A stretch of DNA of 64,000 nucleotides from Daejeonella rubra (GTDB lineage Bacteria > Bacteroidota > Bacteroidia > Sphingobacteriales > Sphingobacteriaceae): positions 170,034-234,033 of the forward strand of contig NZ_FNHH01000004.1 in assembly GCF_900103545.1 (NCBI RefSeq), read 5' to 3'. Positions 43,105 to 50,861 of the stretch are shown here, one piece after another; the first letter of the stretch is position 1; each line of letters starts with the position of its first letter. Under the pieces are notes generated by a model. The model saw only the letters and a list, made by a program, of their open reading frames with translations. It was not told where the DNA came from and searched no databases. Made by a program: the position numbers and the translations under genes.

Positions 43105-43764
43105 ATGACCAAGATTGAAAGAAATAAACAGACAGAACATCAGTTCAACGCATTTATTGACTATTATTTGAGTTTCCCAAGTTATTTGGGAAGTTATAAA
43201 AGAAGTTTTGACATATTGATAAAAGATGTTTTAGCTACTAATTCTCACGTTGACTACATAACCTATCCGTTACTATTCCTTGCAAGACATTGTATGGAAT
43301 TGGGACTTAAAACGAACATCCGATACTTTGCTAAATATTCTGGTAAAGATGACTATGTTAAGGCCGGAACGCACGACCTTGAAAATCTCTTTAGGGCTTT
43401 CGAATTGCACGTAGAAAAAACATTTGAAAACCTAAAATCAAAGTATGGTATTGAAGTTGAAAAGGAGGACAAAAAATCTTTTAAAGACTTATGCAAGGAG
43501 GTTGAAAATTTAAATAGCACTTTTCACGCGCTTGACAAAAACTCTGACGCCTTTAGGTATCCTGTTGACAAAGAGCAGAACCCTTCTTTTAATAAAGGAG
43601 AAAGAATAAATATCATTGATGTTTCAGAGCTACTCGAAAAAAGTATGACCTTGTTTGTTCACACCGCTGACGTCTTTGCAAAATATACTGACTACGCTGA
43701 CGAAATTGAGAATTACTATGAAGGGTTAATGAAAGAACAGTACGAGCAAAATATGCCTTACTGA
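43105..43764 (+). CDS. HEPN-like protein of unknown function (cassette 1)
   Basis: 219 residues, cytoplasmic, mostly helical. LLFLARHCMELGLKTNIRYF, GTHDLENLFRAFEL and DKNSDAFRYPVD recall HEPN-type helical proteins in which a conserved R-x(4)-H-like or HDL/FRYP pattern recurs and which often serve in toxin or phage-defence modules. The assignment is tentative. It is the only gene of the first cassette, followed 11 bp after its stop by the attC-like site. Confidence 0.6.
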   Translation: MTKIERNKQTEHQFNAFIDYYLSFPSYLGSYKRSFDILIKDVLATNSHVDYITYPLLFLARHCMELGLKTNIRYFAKYSGKDDYVKAGTHDLENLFRAFELHVEKTFENLKSKYGIEVEKEDKKSFKDLCKEVENLNSTFHALDKNSDAFRYPVDKEQNPSFNKGERINIIDVSELLEKSMTLFVHTADVFAKYTDYADEIENYYEGLMKEQYEQNMPY

Positions 43765-43775
43765 AATCTTACTAC

Positions 43776-43907
43776 CGCCAACAAGGGTTTTGCAATAGTG
43801 GGGCGAAACTGCAAAATTCAAGTTCAGTTCTTCGATTGAACTTTAGTACAAAATTGAAGATTTGTGCTTCGATTGACCCACCATCGCAAAGCCCCAAAAC
43901 GTTTTAC
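43776..43907 (+). repeat. attC-like site 1
   Basis: Opens CGCCAACAAGGGTTTTGCAA and closes CAAAGCCCCAAAACG|TTTTAC. The arms GGTTTTGCAATAGTGGG and CCCACCATCGCAAAGCCCC pair. Central part holds the recurring words TTCTTCGATTGAAC and TTGTGCTTCG. Core G at 43901. Confidence 0.7.
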
Positions 43908-43926
43908 AACATTAAAAATACAATAG

Positions 43927-45225
43927 ATGAAATCAAGAAAAATAGTAACATGTATTATAATTTTTATAATTGGAGTGTCATCCGCATTCGCACAGTTCAG
44001 TTTTGATAATTATGCTTTATGCCATTTGAATATTGTAGATGTCAACGCAAAAAGAATACTAGGGGATTATACCATTGTAATCCAAAACGGTAAAATCCAA
44101 AACATTTTACCTTCAAAAGATTACATACCAAATGACAGTGTTCAATCCATAGTTTTAAGAAATAAATTTGTAGTTCCCGGCTTAATAGACGCTCATGTAC
44201 ATTTTGCAACAGATCCTACTGAAGAAAGAAGGGATAATGCAGAAAAAGTACTCAGAGAGATGTTGTTAACCGGCATTACATCGGTAAGAGATATGGCTGG
44301 TGATGCAAGAACATTATCAAGTTTATCAAGAGATGCTTTAATTGGTGATATTGTGGCTCCAAACCTTTATTATTCTTCATTAATGGCCGGGAAAAAATTC
44401 TTCTCTGATCCAAGAACCATAGCTACAGCTCAAGGAGGAGTAAGCGGAAAGATGCCTTATATGAAAGCAATTGATAGTATATCCAACATGCCATTAGAAG
44501 TAGCTCAAGCTATAGGCACAGGTGCATCAGGTATAAAAATGTATGCAAATTTATCCAATAATGAGGTGGTGAAAATTGTGGAAGAAGCTAAAAGGCAAAA
44601 TATTCCTGTTTGGTCTCATGCATCATTGCAATTAACTAAACCTTCTGTAATAATAGCAAGCGGTGTGATTGCTATTTCACACGCGAATATGTTGGTATAT
44701 GAAAATGATCAGAATGAAGATTTAATAAAGTTCTGGAGTAACCATAAACCTGACGGAGATGAAAAGGAGTTTTGGGATAAAGAATTTGAAAAATTAGACT
44801 TTGCCGAATTATATAAATTAATGATCAAATACAACGTGGTTTTAGATGCAACAATTTCCGTATTAAAAATACAGAAAAATGACCCTCGAAGAGTTTGGGT
44901 TTACGAAATTGGAAAAAGAATAATTCAGCAAGCGCACAAAGCAGGTGTTCTAATTGGTGCCGGTAGTGATTCTGACCAAGAAACATTTGTTCAACACGAA
45001 ATGAAGTTATTGGTTAATGAATGCGGTTTTACTCCATTAGAAGCCATAATAGCCGCAACTAAATATTCGGCAATGGCAACAGGTATATTAAATCAAGAAG
45101 GCTCAATTGAAATTGGCAAAAAAGCGAACTTATTTTTTTTAAATTCAGATCCGACTAAAAACATTAACAATATAGATGATGTACTTTGGGTAATTAAAAA
45201 TGGAAAGCTGTATAATCCAAAATAA
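43927..45225 (+). CDS. Exported amidohydrolase-family protein (cassette 2)
   Basis: 432 residues with a signal peptide (MKSRKIVTCIIIFIIGVSSAFA). It has the metal-dependent hydrolase fold of imidazolonepropionase-like amidohydrolases: VPGLIDAHVHFATDPTEERR (first metal HxH), SGIKMYANLSNNE (Lys), VWSHASLQL and ISHAN (metal His residues), GAGSDSD (catalytic Asp) and the composite-domain end IEIGKKANLFFLNSDP. The substrate is unknown; exported members act on peptides or lactones. It starts 26 bp after the core of the first attC-like site and its stop lies 6 bp before the second, so it fills its cassette. Confidence 0.85.
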   Translation: MKSRKIVTCIIIFIIGVSSAFAQFSFDNYALCHLNIVDVNAKRILGDYTIVIQNGKIQNILPSKDYIPNDSVQSIVLRNKFVVPGLIDAHVHFATDPTEERRDNAEKVLREMLLTGITSVRDMAGDARTLSSLSRDALIGDIVAPNLYYSSLMAGKKFFSDPRTIATAQGGVSGKMPYMKAIDSISNMPLEVAQAIGTGASGIKMYANLSNNEVVKIVEEAKRQNIPVWSHASLQLTKPSVIIASGVIAISHANMLVYENDQNEDLIKFWSNHKPDGDEKEFWDKEFEKLDFAELYKLMIKYNVVLDATISVLKIQKNDPRRVWVYEIGKRIIQQAHKAGVLIGAGSDSDQETFVQHEMKLLVNECGFTPLEAIIAATKYSAMATGILNQEGSIEIGKKANLFFLNSDPTKNINNIDDVLWVIKNGKLYNPK

Positions 45226-45230
45226 ACGTT

Positions 45231-45374
45231 GTATAACACGGGTTTGGCAAAAGTGGCGGTTCAGTACTTAGTAGACAGTTTTGTGGTTAATCAAACATTG
45301 GTTCTCAGCATCCATCCCGATAGCTATCGGGATGGTGAAAATCGCCACCTTCGCCAAGCCCGAAACCGTTAGCG
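45231..45374 (+). repeat. attC-like site 2
   Basis: Opens GTATAACACGGGTTTGGCAA and closes GCCAAGCCCGAAACCG|TTAGCG; arms GGGTTTGGCAAAAGTGGCG and CGCCACCTTCGCCAAGCCC pair. Contains the palindrome ATCCCGATAGCTATCGGGAT (45313-45332) in its loop. Core G at 45368. Confidence 0.75.
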
Positions 45375-45568
45375 GCAAGTTTATGCGACATGCATCCAAC
45401 TAGATTATTAAAAACCGAATAATGGACCAACAAAACTAAACAGCATGAAAAAACAAATTTAAATTGTAGCCACTTTGTGTTTCGACAGGACACAAACGAT
45501 ATCTGCTCTGCTGACAGTATCAAGTCAAGACTTAATAATTTTCACCTTTAATTAAACTCTTCACCATC

Positions 45569-46123
45569 ATGACAAGCAACTCAATCATAAAAGAACTTCA
45601 ACAACCTCTAATTGCGAGTTATATTGAAAATCCAGAAGCAGCCTGGATTACTGATATGGCTATTATAGAGGGGAAGAACCTAGACGACCCGCTTCATACA
45701 TCTGTCGCGATTAATGAAGAACTTAAAGTAGATTTCCCAATAGGAGTTCATAGAGCAGTGGGAGGCCATCACGACTTCCCAAATTCAGGTGACTTACTAT
45801 GCGCTGCATTAGCATCTTGTTTCGATACTGCACTTAGAATGATTGCTAACCGGCTACAGGTTACCCTGATTAAAACAAAGGTTATAGCCACAGCAAATGT
45901 AGATGTTCGCGGCACTCTAATGGTGGATAAAGAAGTGCCTGTAGGATTTCAAAGCATGGGTCTTGAAATCGAAATATCTGTATTCAATTCCGTTTCAACG
46001 GAGTTAGCAGAAAAGCTGATAAAAGCGACAGAAAGAAGTTGTATAGTATTACAAACCTTGCTACGTGGCACACCTGTGAATGTTAATGCAAATATTATTA
46101 AAACTGATAAAGAGTTGTATTGA
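45569..46123 (+). CDS. OsmC-family protein (cassette 3)
   Basis: 184 residues with the two OsmC/Ohr cysteines in LLCAALASCFDTALRMIANR and ERSCIVLQTLLRGTPV, and the swapped N-terminal strands. Family members reduce organic hydroperoxides with a Cys-Cys pair. The first Cys motif has an extra Cys (LLCAALASCF); only one is needed. It has a 200-bp leader after the previous core, longer than the others, which leaves room for its own promoter. The next attC-like site begins 10 bp behind the stop. Confidence 0.85.
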   Translation: MTSNSIIKELQQPLIASYIENPEAAWITDMAIIEGKNLDDPLHTSVAINEELKVDFPIGVHRAVGGHHDFPNSGDLLCAALASCFDTALRMIANRLQVTLIKTKVIATANVDVRGTLMVDKEVPVGFQSMGLEIEISVFNSVSTELAEKLIKATERSCIVLQTLLRGTPVNVNANIIKTDKELY

Positions 46124-46132
46124 AAAACCAGC

Positions 46133-46264
46133 CGCTAACATCACATTTGCAATAGGCGGGGTTTCGTGCTCCGCAGACAGTTTTGTGGAAGCTGAAAGTT
46201 TTGTGCTCCGCTTCAACATTTGTGCTGAAAAGCCCGCCCATCGCAAGTCTACAAACCGTTATGT
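46133..46264 (+). repeat. attC-like site 3
   Basis: Opens CGCTAACATCACATTTGCAA and closes CAAGTCTACAAACCG|TTATGT; arms TTGCAATAGGCGGG and CCCGCCCATCGCAA pair. The loop holds TTTCGTGCTCCGCAGACAGT and GTTTTGTGCTCCGC. The bases before its AAC (GCCGCTAAC) are the exact inverted complement of those after site 2's core (GTTAGCGGC). Core G at 46258. Confidence 0.8.
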
Positions 46265-46332
46265 GAGATTCCAAAAAAAATTCGTAATAATTTAAGAAGT
46301 TACCATTTTTTGGTAACTTAGCTAAAAAAAAT

Positions 46333-46584
46333 ATGGGACGAAATACCTCTATATCGCTTGGTAATCATTTCGAAAGTTTTATCGAACACAGTGTAAATGA
46401 TGGAAGATTCAATAACGCAAGTGAAGTTGTCAGAGCCGGTCTTCGTCTTTTAGAAGATGAGGAAAATAAAATTGTAGCTTTAAGAAAAGCGATCAATGAT
46501 GGAATTGAAAGTGGACGTGCAGTAAATTTTGATGCTAAAAAACATCTTGACGTTTTAAAAGCAAGAAAAAAATCAAATGGCTAA
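46333..46584 (+). CDS. parD: ParD-type antitoxin (cassette 4)
   Basis: 83 residues. MGRNTSISLGNHFESFIEHS is the ribbon-helix-helix strand and first helix, GRFNNASEVVRAGLRLLEDE completes the DNA-binding dimer fold, and the C-terminal part is the toxin-binding helix. It neutralises ParE and represses its own promoter in known pairs. It overlaps the toxin gene by 8 bp, so translation is coupled. Toxin-antitoxin pairs are typical cassette contents, probably because they stabilise arrays. Confidence 0.92.
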   Translation: MGRNTSISLGNHFESFIEHSVNDGRFNNASEVVRAGLRLLEDEENKIVALRKAINDGIESGRAVNFDAKKHLDVLKARKKSNG

Positions 46585-46876
46585 ATATTATTTAACAAAT
46601 AAAGCTGTTGATGACTTATCTGAAATTTGGGATTATACAATCGAAACTTGGTCTGAAATGCAAGCTGAAAAGTATTATGATTTACTTATGGCATCATGCG
46701 ATGATTTAGCAAATAATCCAGAACTTGGTAGAAACTATGATATAGTAACGAAAGGAATATTAGGTTTTAAATCAGGTGAACATATTATATTCTACTCAAT
46801 TATATCAAAGAACGAAATAGAAATCGCAAGAATTCTTCATGGAATGATGGATTTAAAAACACTAGTGTCCGGATAA
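46577..46876 (+). CDS. parE: ParE/RelE-type toxin with transposon-altered C-terminus (cassette 4)
   Basis: 99 residues of the ParE family (YYLTNKAVDDLSEIWDYTIE, NPELGRNYDIVTKGILGFKS, EHIIFYSIISKNEIEIARIL, HGMMDLK). Family ParE poisons DNA gyrase; RelE-like relatives cut mRNA. The 738-bp element inserted after MMDLK, so the frame now ends in TLVSG coded by the element's left end. Removing the element plus one 9-bp duplication restores a frame ending MMDLKSKL with the stop at 47615-47617. Only the last three residues are changed, so activity may survive. Confidence 0.9.
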   Translation: MAKYYLTNKAVDDLSEIWDYTIETWSEMQAEKYYDLLMASCDDLANNPELGRNYDIVTKGILGFKSGEHIIFYSIISKNEIEIARILHGMMDLKTLVSG

Positions 46877-47597
46877 AAATGTAAATGATCAATTAAAATT
46901 GAAATCATCCCGCTCTTGCCGCGGGAGAGGGCACTTACTTTTCCCTTCAGCTGGAAAAGTAAGCAAAAGAGCCGCGGCTTCCCGGTATTTGTTGTAAATC
47001 CACCCTTTATCCTATCGGTGTAATCCAAGCCGTTTCAATGACAGTGAAAGATATGAATGGATCTGCAACACTTCTCCGGATTACTTAAAGGCAGTGATTT
47101 ATGATTGTTAATGCAAGGATAAAGCACGCCTTTACTGCCAAATCCCAGGAGGCCGATCTCTGCAATCAGCAATACCGGTAATTTATGAACGGTTGTTACC
47201 CATCGCACTGCCCTCAGCTACCATTCATATCAGATAAACGGAACCGAAGGACGATTCAATCCCCTGTGCCGGAAAAATCAAAAAACAGATGCAGTTCATT
47301 CATATAGTACCTCCGAGCATTAGATTTTGGGATCATACCCGGACGGCTTTCATATTTTAGTATCCCCCAAAAGCAGCGATCCTTGTTTTTTGATGTGTGG
47401 TGGACTTGTGGCAAAGGGCACCTAGGGATTGAAGAAGGCTTTTGGGCACTTTTGGCCTTCAAAAGTGCCGAGCCCACCCGGCGATAGAGGGTGGCAAGGT
47501 TACAGGGGGCTTACTTTTCGAATTTTAAATAATGCACCACATTTAACAGCGTAAATGAAGATTTCTTGCTATTATTTAATTTAACCGGACAGCTATG
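46860..47597. mobile_element. 738-bp non-autonomous transposable element, copy 2 (inserted in the 3' end of parE)
   Basis: It has the same length and ends as copy 1 and is nearly identical in sequence, with scattered base changes and small balanced indels near the right end. It is flanked by a perfect 9-bp duplication ATTTAAAAA (46851-46859 and 47598-47606). It is inserted six codons before the original parE stop, within cassette 4. It contains no transposase ORF. Confidence 0.92.
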
Positions 47598-47625
47598 ATT
47601 TAAAAAGTAAACTATAAGGAACCTC

Positions 47626-47758
47626 ACATAACAGCTACTACAACTGATTTGGGCAATTGGCTTAATGGAAAGTTGATTTTGTATTTGGGATGATTTGGCA
47701 AATCCGAATAATGGACTTAATTTAGTCCCAAACCCGCTGTAGTACCAGAACGTTAGCA
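47626..47758 (+). repeat. attC-like site 4
   Basis: Opens ACATAACAGCTACTACAACT and closes GCTGTAGTACCAGAACG|TTAGCA; the arms GCTACTACA..TTTGGG and CCCAAA..TGTAGTAC pair. The bases before its AAC match the inverted complement of those after site 3's core at 14 of 15 positions. The site was separated from parE by the 738-bp insertion. Core G at 47752. Confidence 0.8.
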
Positions 47759-47854
47759 GTAATTCTGGGTGCTTATCCCTCATAGCGCAAACCGTCCTGG
47801 TTTTTATGCAAACTGCCAGCACCTTTAAAGCGTTGACAGTTTCTTTAAGAATAA

Positions 47855-47953
47855 TTATTCTGTTTCAAGATTAATATTTAGCTGTCCTTTCTTTTCGGAA
47901 ACAATAACATGTTCTTCAATATTGAAGCCAAGTTTACGTATCCATTCCCCCAT
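47855..47953 (-). pseudogene. SymE-like toxin fragment (cassette 5)
   Basis: On the minus strand the frame reads ETIPVILLMGEWIRKLGFNI and then EEHVIVSEKKGQLNINLETE before TAA (47855). The GEWLxxxGFxIGxxVxVxxxxGxLxI pattern is that of SymE-type toxins. An in-frame TGA at 47990-47992 cuts off the N-terminus, and the first ATG (47953) lies inside the conserved core, leaving 32 residues. It runs against the cassette direction. Confidence 0.45.
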
Positions 47954-48086
47954 TAGTAAAATTACAGGGATTGTTTCAGTAAATACTATTCACGATTTAT
48001 TTACAAAATTTACATTTTTATTTACAATCCAAATCACTAAGTCCGAAAAATATCAAACTAGATTTGCAGTAGCAATTTGAAAGGAT

Positions 48087-48644
48087 ATGAAACATATGAA
48101 AAAAACCATCTATATGCTGATCTTACCGCTGGCTGTGGTGAGCGGACTAGTATTTGCTAATCATGAAATTAAAAATGAAACTAAGCCATCCCCAAAGCCG
48201 TTGTCCATTGCTGACAGGAAAGCCGCCCTGGATGAAAGGAAAAAATGGGAGGCTTCTCCTAACGGTATAAAGTATAAAAAATGGGAGGTTTCTCCTGAAG
48301 GTAAAAAAGTGCATGCCAGTTCTGATAAAATAAAGACGTACATAAAGGCTTTCACCAATATGGAGGCCGTGGTAACCTCTGTTACTTTTCAGCGCGCAAA
48401 CGCGAAATCATCAGGACCAAAATGGCTTATAGTCAGGATTAATGGCGAAGAATACATGATGCAATTTATTCCTAAGGATTTTCAGCAGTTAAATAGCCTG
48501 AAAGTTAACGACAAAATAATTGTAAGAAGCCGCAGCACAGGATATTCGCCTAATCATCCATATTTGATTATATCGGGCGACTATATTGCGCGAAATAATA
48601 AGATACTTTTTAAACGTGACTTTAGCAAAAATAACCGTTGCTGA
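48087..48644 (+). CDS. Exported protein of unknown function (cassette 5)
   Basis: 185 residues with a signal peptide (the ATG at 48087 or, three codons later, at 48096: MKKTIYMLILPLAVVSGLVF). The mature N-terminus is charged and contains a near-duplicate, KKWEASPNGIKY / KKWEVSPEGKKV. The C-terminal 100 residues look like a small beta-rich domain (VVTSVTFQRA, WLIVRINGEEYMMQFI, KVNDKIIVRSRS, LIISGDYIAR), possibly an OB fold. I do not recognise a family. Confidence 0.7.
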   Translation: MKHMKKTIYMLILPLAVVSGLVFANHEIKNETKPSPKPLSIADRKAALDERKKWEASPNGIKYKKWEVSPEGKKVHASSDKIKTYIKAFTNMEAVVTSVTFQRANAKSSGPKWLIVRINGEEYMMQFIPKDFQQLNSLKVNDKIIVRSRSTGYSPNHPYLIISGDYIARNNKILFKRDFSKNNRC

Positions 48645-48813
48645 GGATTAGCTGCCTCGCGATTAGCGACAATGACAATTAAAACCGGCTCTAACGTCTC
48701 AAAAAACGCTAATAAATGTTCAAAGAATCTCCTGTAGAGCTACTGGAAACACTAGCAAAAACCATTAAAAGCCTGCAAATCACTGATCACAGGCTAACCG
48801 AGTAATTCTCAAA

Positions 48814-48939
48814 ATGCCTTTCAAGTATAATTATGGATATTGGATTGATAACAATTTAGTGCTTGATGATTTCCGAAAACAATTTGCTGCGATAGAAATT
48901 AGCAAGGAAAATTTTGAGGAAAAGTGGAAATTATTATAA
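48814..48939 (+). CDS. Possible 41-residue small protein (cassette 5)
   Basis: ATG at 48814, stop at 48937-48939, translating to MPFKYNYGYWIDNNLVLDDF and on to ENFEEKWKLL. Normal-looking amino acid composition and position just 7 bp before attC-like site 5 favour a real gene or the tail of one. It has no recognisable family. The region 48645-48813 before it holds nothing else I can support except a 29-codon ORF at 48716-48805. Confidence 0.3.
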   Translation: MPFKYNYGYWIDNNLVLDDFRKQFAAIEISKENFEEKWKLL

Positions 48940-48946
48940 AAACTAC

Positions 48947-49080
48947 TGCTAACAGCGCATAAGCGACCATTGCTTGTTTTCAGTAGCTTCAACTCTATTT
49001 TCACGAATAAACTTTTATGTTAGCGGAAAATACTCGTTTCCGCTCTCGCCGCAACGGCGCCTATGCGCGAAACGTTATAA
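48947..49080 (+). repeat. attC-like site 5
   Basis: Opens TGCTAACAGCGCATAAGCGA and closes CGCCTATGCGCGAAACG|TTATAA; arms GCGCATAAGCGACCATTGC and GCAACGGCGCCTATGCGC pair. The bases before its AAC match the inverted complement of those after site 4's core at 13 of 15. Core G at 49074. Confidence 0.8.
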
Positions 49081-49164
49081 ACTATGTTAAACGACTGCTA
49101 GGTATGACGAAAATAACAATTCGATCCCGATAGCTATCGGGAAAATTTAAACAAATATTAATAT

Positions 49165-49227
49165 TATGAAACCTGCATGAGCTTACCGCTCACAAACCGG
49201 AATGAATAAGCTCATGCAAGCTTCATA
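49165..49227 (+). promoter_or_regulatory. Long hairpin in the leader of the SRPBCC gene
   Basis: TATGAA-acc-TGCATGAGCTTA and TAAGCTCATGCA-agc-TTCATA pair around a 21-base loop, ending 27 bp before the ATG. There is no T-run, so it is not a normal terminator. It could shape the mRNA leader or be an operator. A partial palindrome ATCCCGATAGCTATCGGGA lies 25 bp before it. Confidence 0.6.
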
Positions 49228-49253
49228 ACCATTAAAAAACAAATTATATTCTG

Positions 49254-49712
49254 ATGAAAAAGTTGCAATTCAAAGTAAGCATCAATGCACCTGTAACCAA
49301 GATATATGATTTTATGCTTGGCATTAACAGTAAATCAACTTATGAACAATGGACTTCTTTATTTAACCCTACATCTACCTATGAAGGAAGTTGGGGCAAG
49401 GGAAATAAAATTCTATTTATTGGAGTAGATGAGAAAGGAGAAAAGGGAGGAATGGTTTCCAGGATAGCTGAAAACATTCTCAACCGATTTGTTTCAATTC
49501 AACATTATGGGCTTTTAAAAGCTGATAAGGAAATTACAGAAGGACCAGAAGTAGAAAAATGGGCAAACGGATATGAAAACTATACCTTCGAAGAAAACAA
49601 TGGGACAACAACCCTTACTGTTGACTTAGACACCACAGAAGATTTTTTAGATTATATGAACCAGACCTACCCAAAAGCACTCGACAAGTTGAAGGAACTT
49701 TGTGAAAAATAG
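49254..49712 (+). CDS. SRPBCC-domain protein (cassette 6)
   Basis: 152 residues covering one START/Bet v1-like domain: FKVSINAPVTKIYDFMLGIN at the N-terminus, WGKGNKILFIGVDEKGEKGG, and the long C-terminal helix FLDYMNQTYPKALDKLKELC. Such proteins bind hydrophobic ligands (AHSA1/polyketide-cyclase group); a substrate cannot be named. It is the only gene of cassette 6. The palindrome ATCCCGATAGCTATCGGGAT (49722-49741) lies right behind the stop, then attC-like site 6. Confidence 0.85.
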   Translation: MKKLQFKVSINAPVTKIYDFMLGINSKSTYEQWTSLFNPTSTYEGSWGKGNKILFIGVDEKGEKGGMVSRIAENILNRFVSIQHYGLLKADKEITEGPEVEKWANGYENYTFEENNGTTTLTVDLDTTEDFLDYMNQTYPKALDKLKELCEK

Positions 49713-49766
49713 CAATTTCAATCCCGATAGCTATCGGGATTAAAAAGACAAAGAAATAAACACAGC

Positions 49767-49898
49767 CTATAACAGCAGCTACAAGAAATTGGCAGTGAAG
49801 TGGTTATATGAAACTTCGTGTTTCGCATCAAATTCAGCGGTAGCAGACAATTTAGTGCTTCGAAATCACCAACTTCTTGTAACTGCCAACCGTTATAC
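49767..49898 (+). repeat. attC-like site 6
   Basis: Opens CTATAACAGCAGCTACAAGA and closes TTGTAACTGCCAACCG|TTATAC; arms GCTACAAGAAATTGG and CCAACTTCTTGTAACTGC pair. The loop carries ACTTCGTGTTTCGC and TTTAGTGCTTCG like sites 1 and 3. The bases before its AAC match the inverted complement of those after site 5's core at 12 of 16. No seventh unit can be closed behind it. Core G at 49892. Confidence 0.8.
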
Positions 49899-50007
49899 CC
49901 CATGCTCTGAACGACATTACTGACATGAACAAACAGACATGAATATTAAGTGTATTTCGGGGAAGCTTACAAAAAGGGGAAGGCTATATGGCCTGTATCT
50001 TAAAAAA

Positions 50008-50793
50008 TCAGGCCACAGCAATAATCTTCGCACAGCCTCCATATTTAACCGGATTGACAACAGTATCTGTAAGCGGAATCCCCATCTGTATCCCCAGAGA
50101 TAAGATCATTGTCATCTGATCAGTAAGTACAATCGTATCCTTTAACTTCACAGAAACATCCATTGCCTGAAATAGTTGGCTGGCATGAAACCAGTCGGTG
50201 TACACACTGCTGTTTACTATATTGCCTGCATGGTATCCCTTACCTATAAAACTCATGTCAGTGACGCAGCCCAGATTGACAATGAAACGAAACAGTGGAT
50301 ACTGTTTGGATAACATTAAATTTACGCCTGGCATTAATTCAGGAAACTGAATAAGGGCCTGTTTATGATCGCGGTCGAGACTGAATTGCAGCGGATGCCT
50401 GACCACACTTTCAAAAATCGTATTCCTGTTCAGACTGAAGCCTGTCAGCAAATGTTTATGATGGGTTAAAAAGACATTGCGCTCACCACGCGGACTTTCA
50501 GTATCCAAAAGCTGAATGGTTTTTGCCAGAGAGTTCAGCATAGGTGTATAATTATAATCCGCTAAAGGAGCTTAAGCCAGCATAGACCTGCGAATAATTC
50601 CACCCATTTTTGCACAAGCACTGAACTCGGTATAATTATCACGGGTAAGCTTAAAAGAAGGCGAATTCAGAATCTTCTTTTTATCGGCACCACCCTTAGT
50701 CCGAATAATGGTTTGGTTCATTCCCGGCAGCTTGTAAGCAGAAAGGTTTCCTAGTCCCCCGGAAAACTCAAGACCGTTTTTTAGTATAGCCAT
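50008..50793 (-). pseudogene. DUF6266-like gene split by an in-frame stop codon
   Basis: Two ORFs on the minus strand, 50793-50572 (MAILKNGLEFSGGLGNLSAY ... GGIIRRSMLA) and 50541-50008 (MLNSLAKTIQLLD ... YGGCAKIIAVA), are in the same frame and separated only by a TAA (50572-50574). The 10 codons between read APLADYNYTP. Joined, they give about 261 residues, of which the N-terminus resembles Bacteroidota DUF6266-type proteins (MA.L.NG..GG.SGK.G). One base change could explain the stop. Either a recent pseudogene or a sequencing error. Confidence 0.7.
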
Positions 50794-50861
50794 ATACTGT
50801 AAGTAATTAGTAATAAACAATATATATAATTTAAATATAGATTAAGTATATCTGTTAAAAA

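Larger units (their letters stand above)
43085..49892 (+). mobile_element. Integron-type gene-cassette array, six cassettes, no intact integrase in view
   Basis: Six units in one orientation, each a gene followed by an attC-like palindrome of 132-144 bp whose core is CG|TT. Boundaries by core: 43085-43901, 43902-45368, 45369-46258, 46259-47752, 47753-49074, 49075-49892. Decisive sign: the bases opening a unit are the inverted complement of those closing it before the AAC of its own attC (9 of 9 in unit 3, 14 of 15 in unit 4, 13 of 15 in unit 5, 12 of 16 in unit 6, 11 of 14 in unit 2, 10 of 14 in unit 1). This is expected only if each unit can close into a circle at the core. The contents (toxin-antitoxin pair, OsmC, SRPBCC, unknown secreted proteins) are typical of chromosomal cassette arrays. 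Confidence 0.75.
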
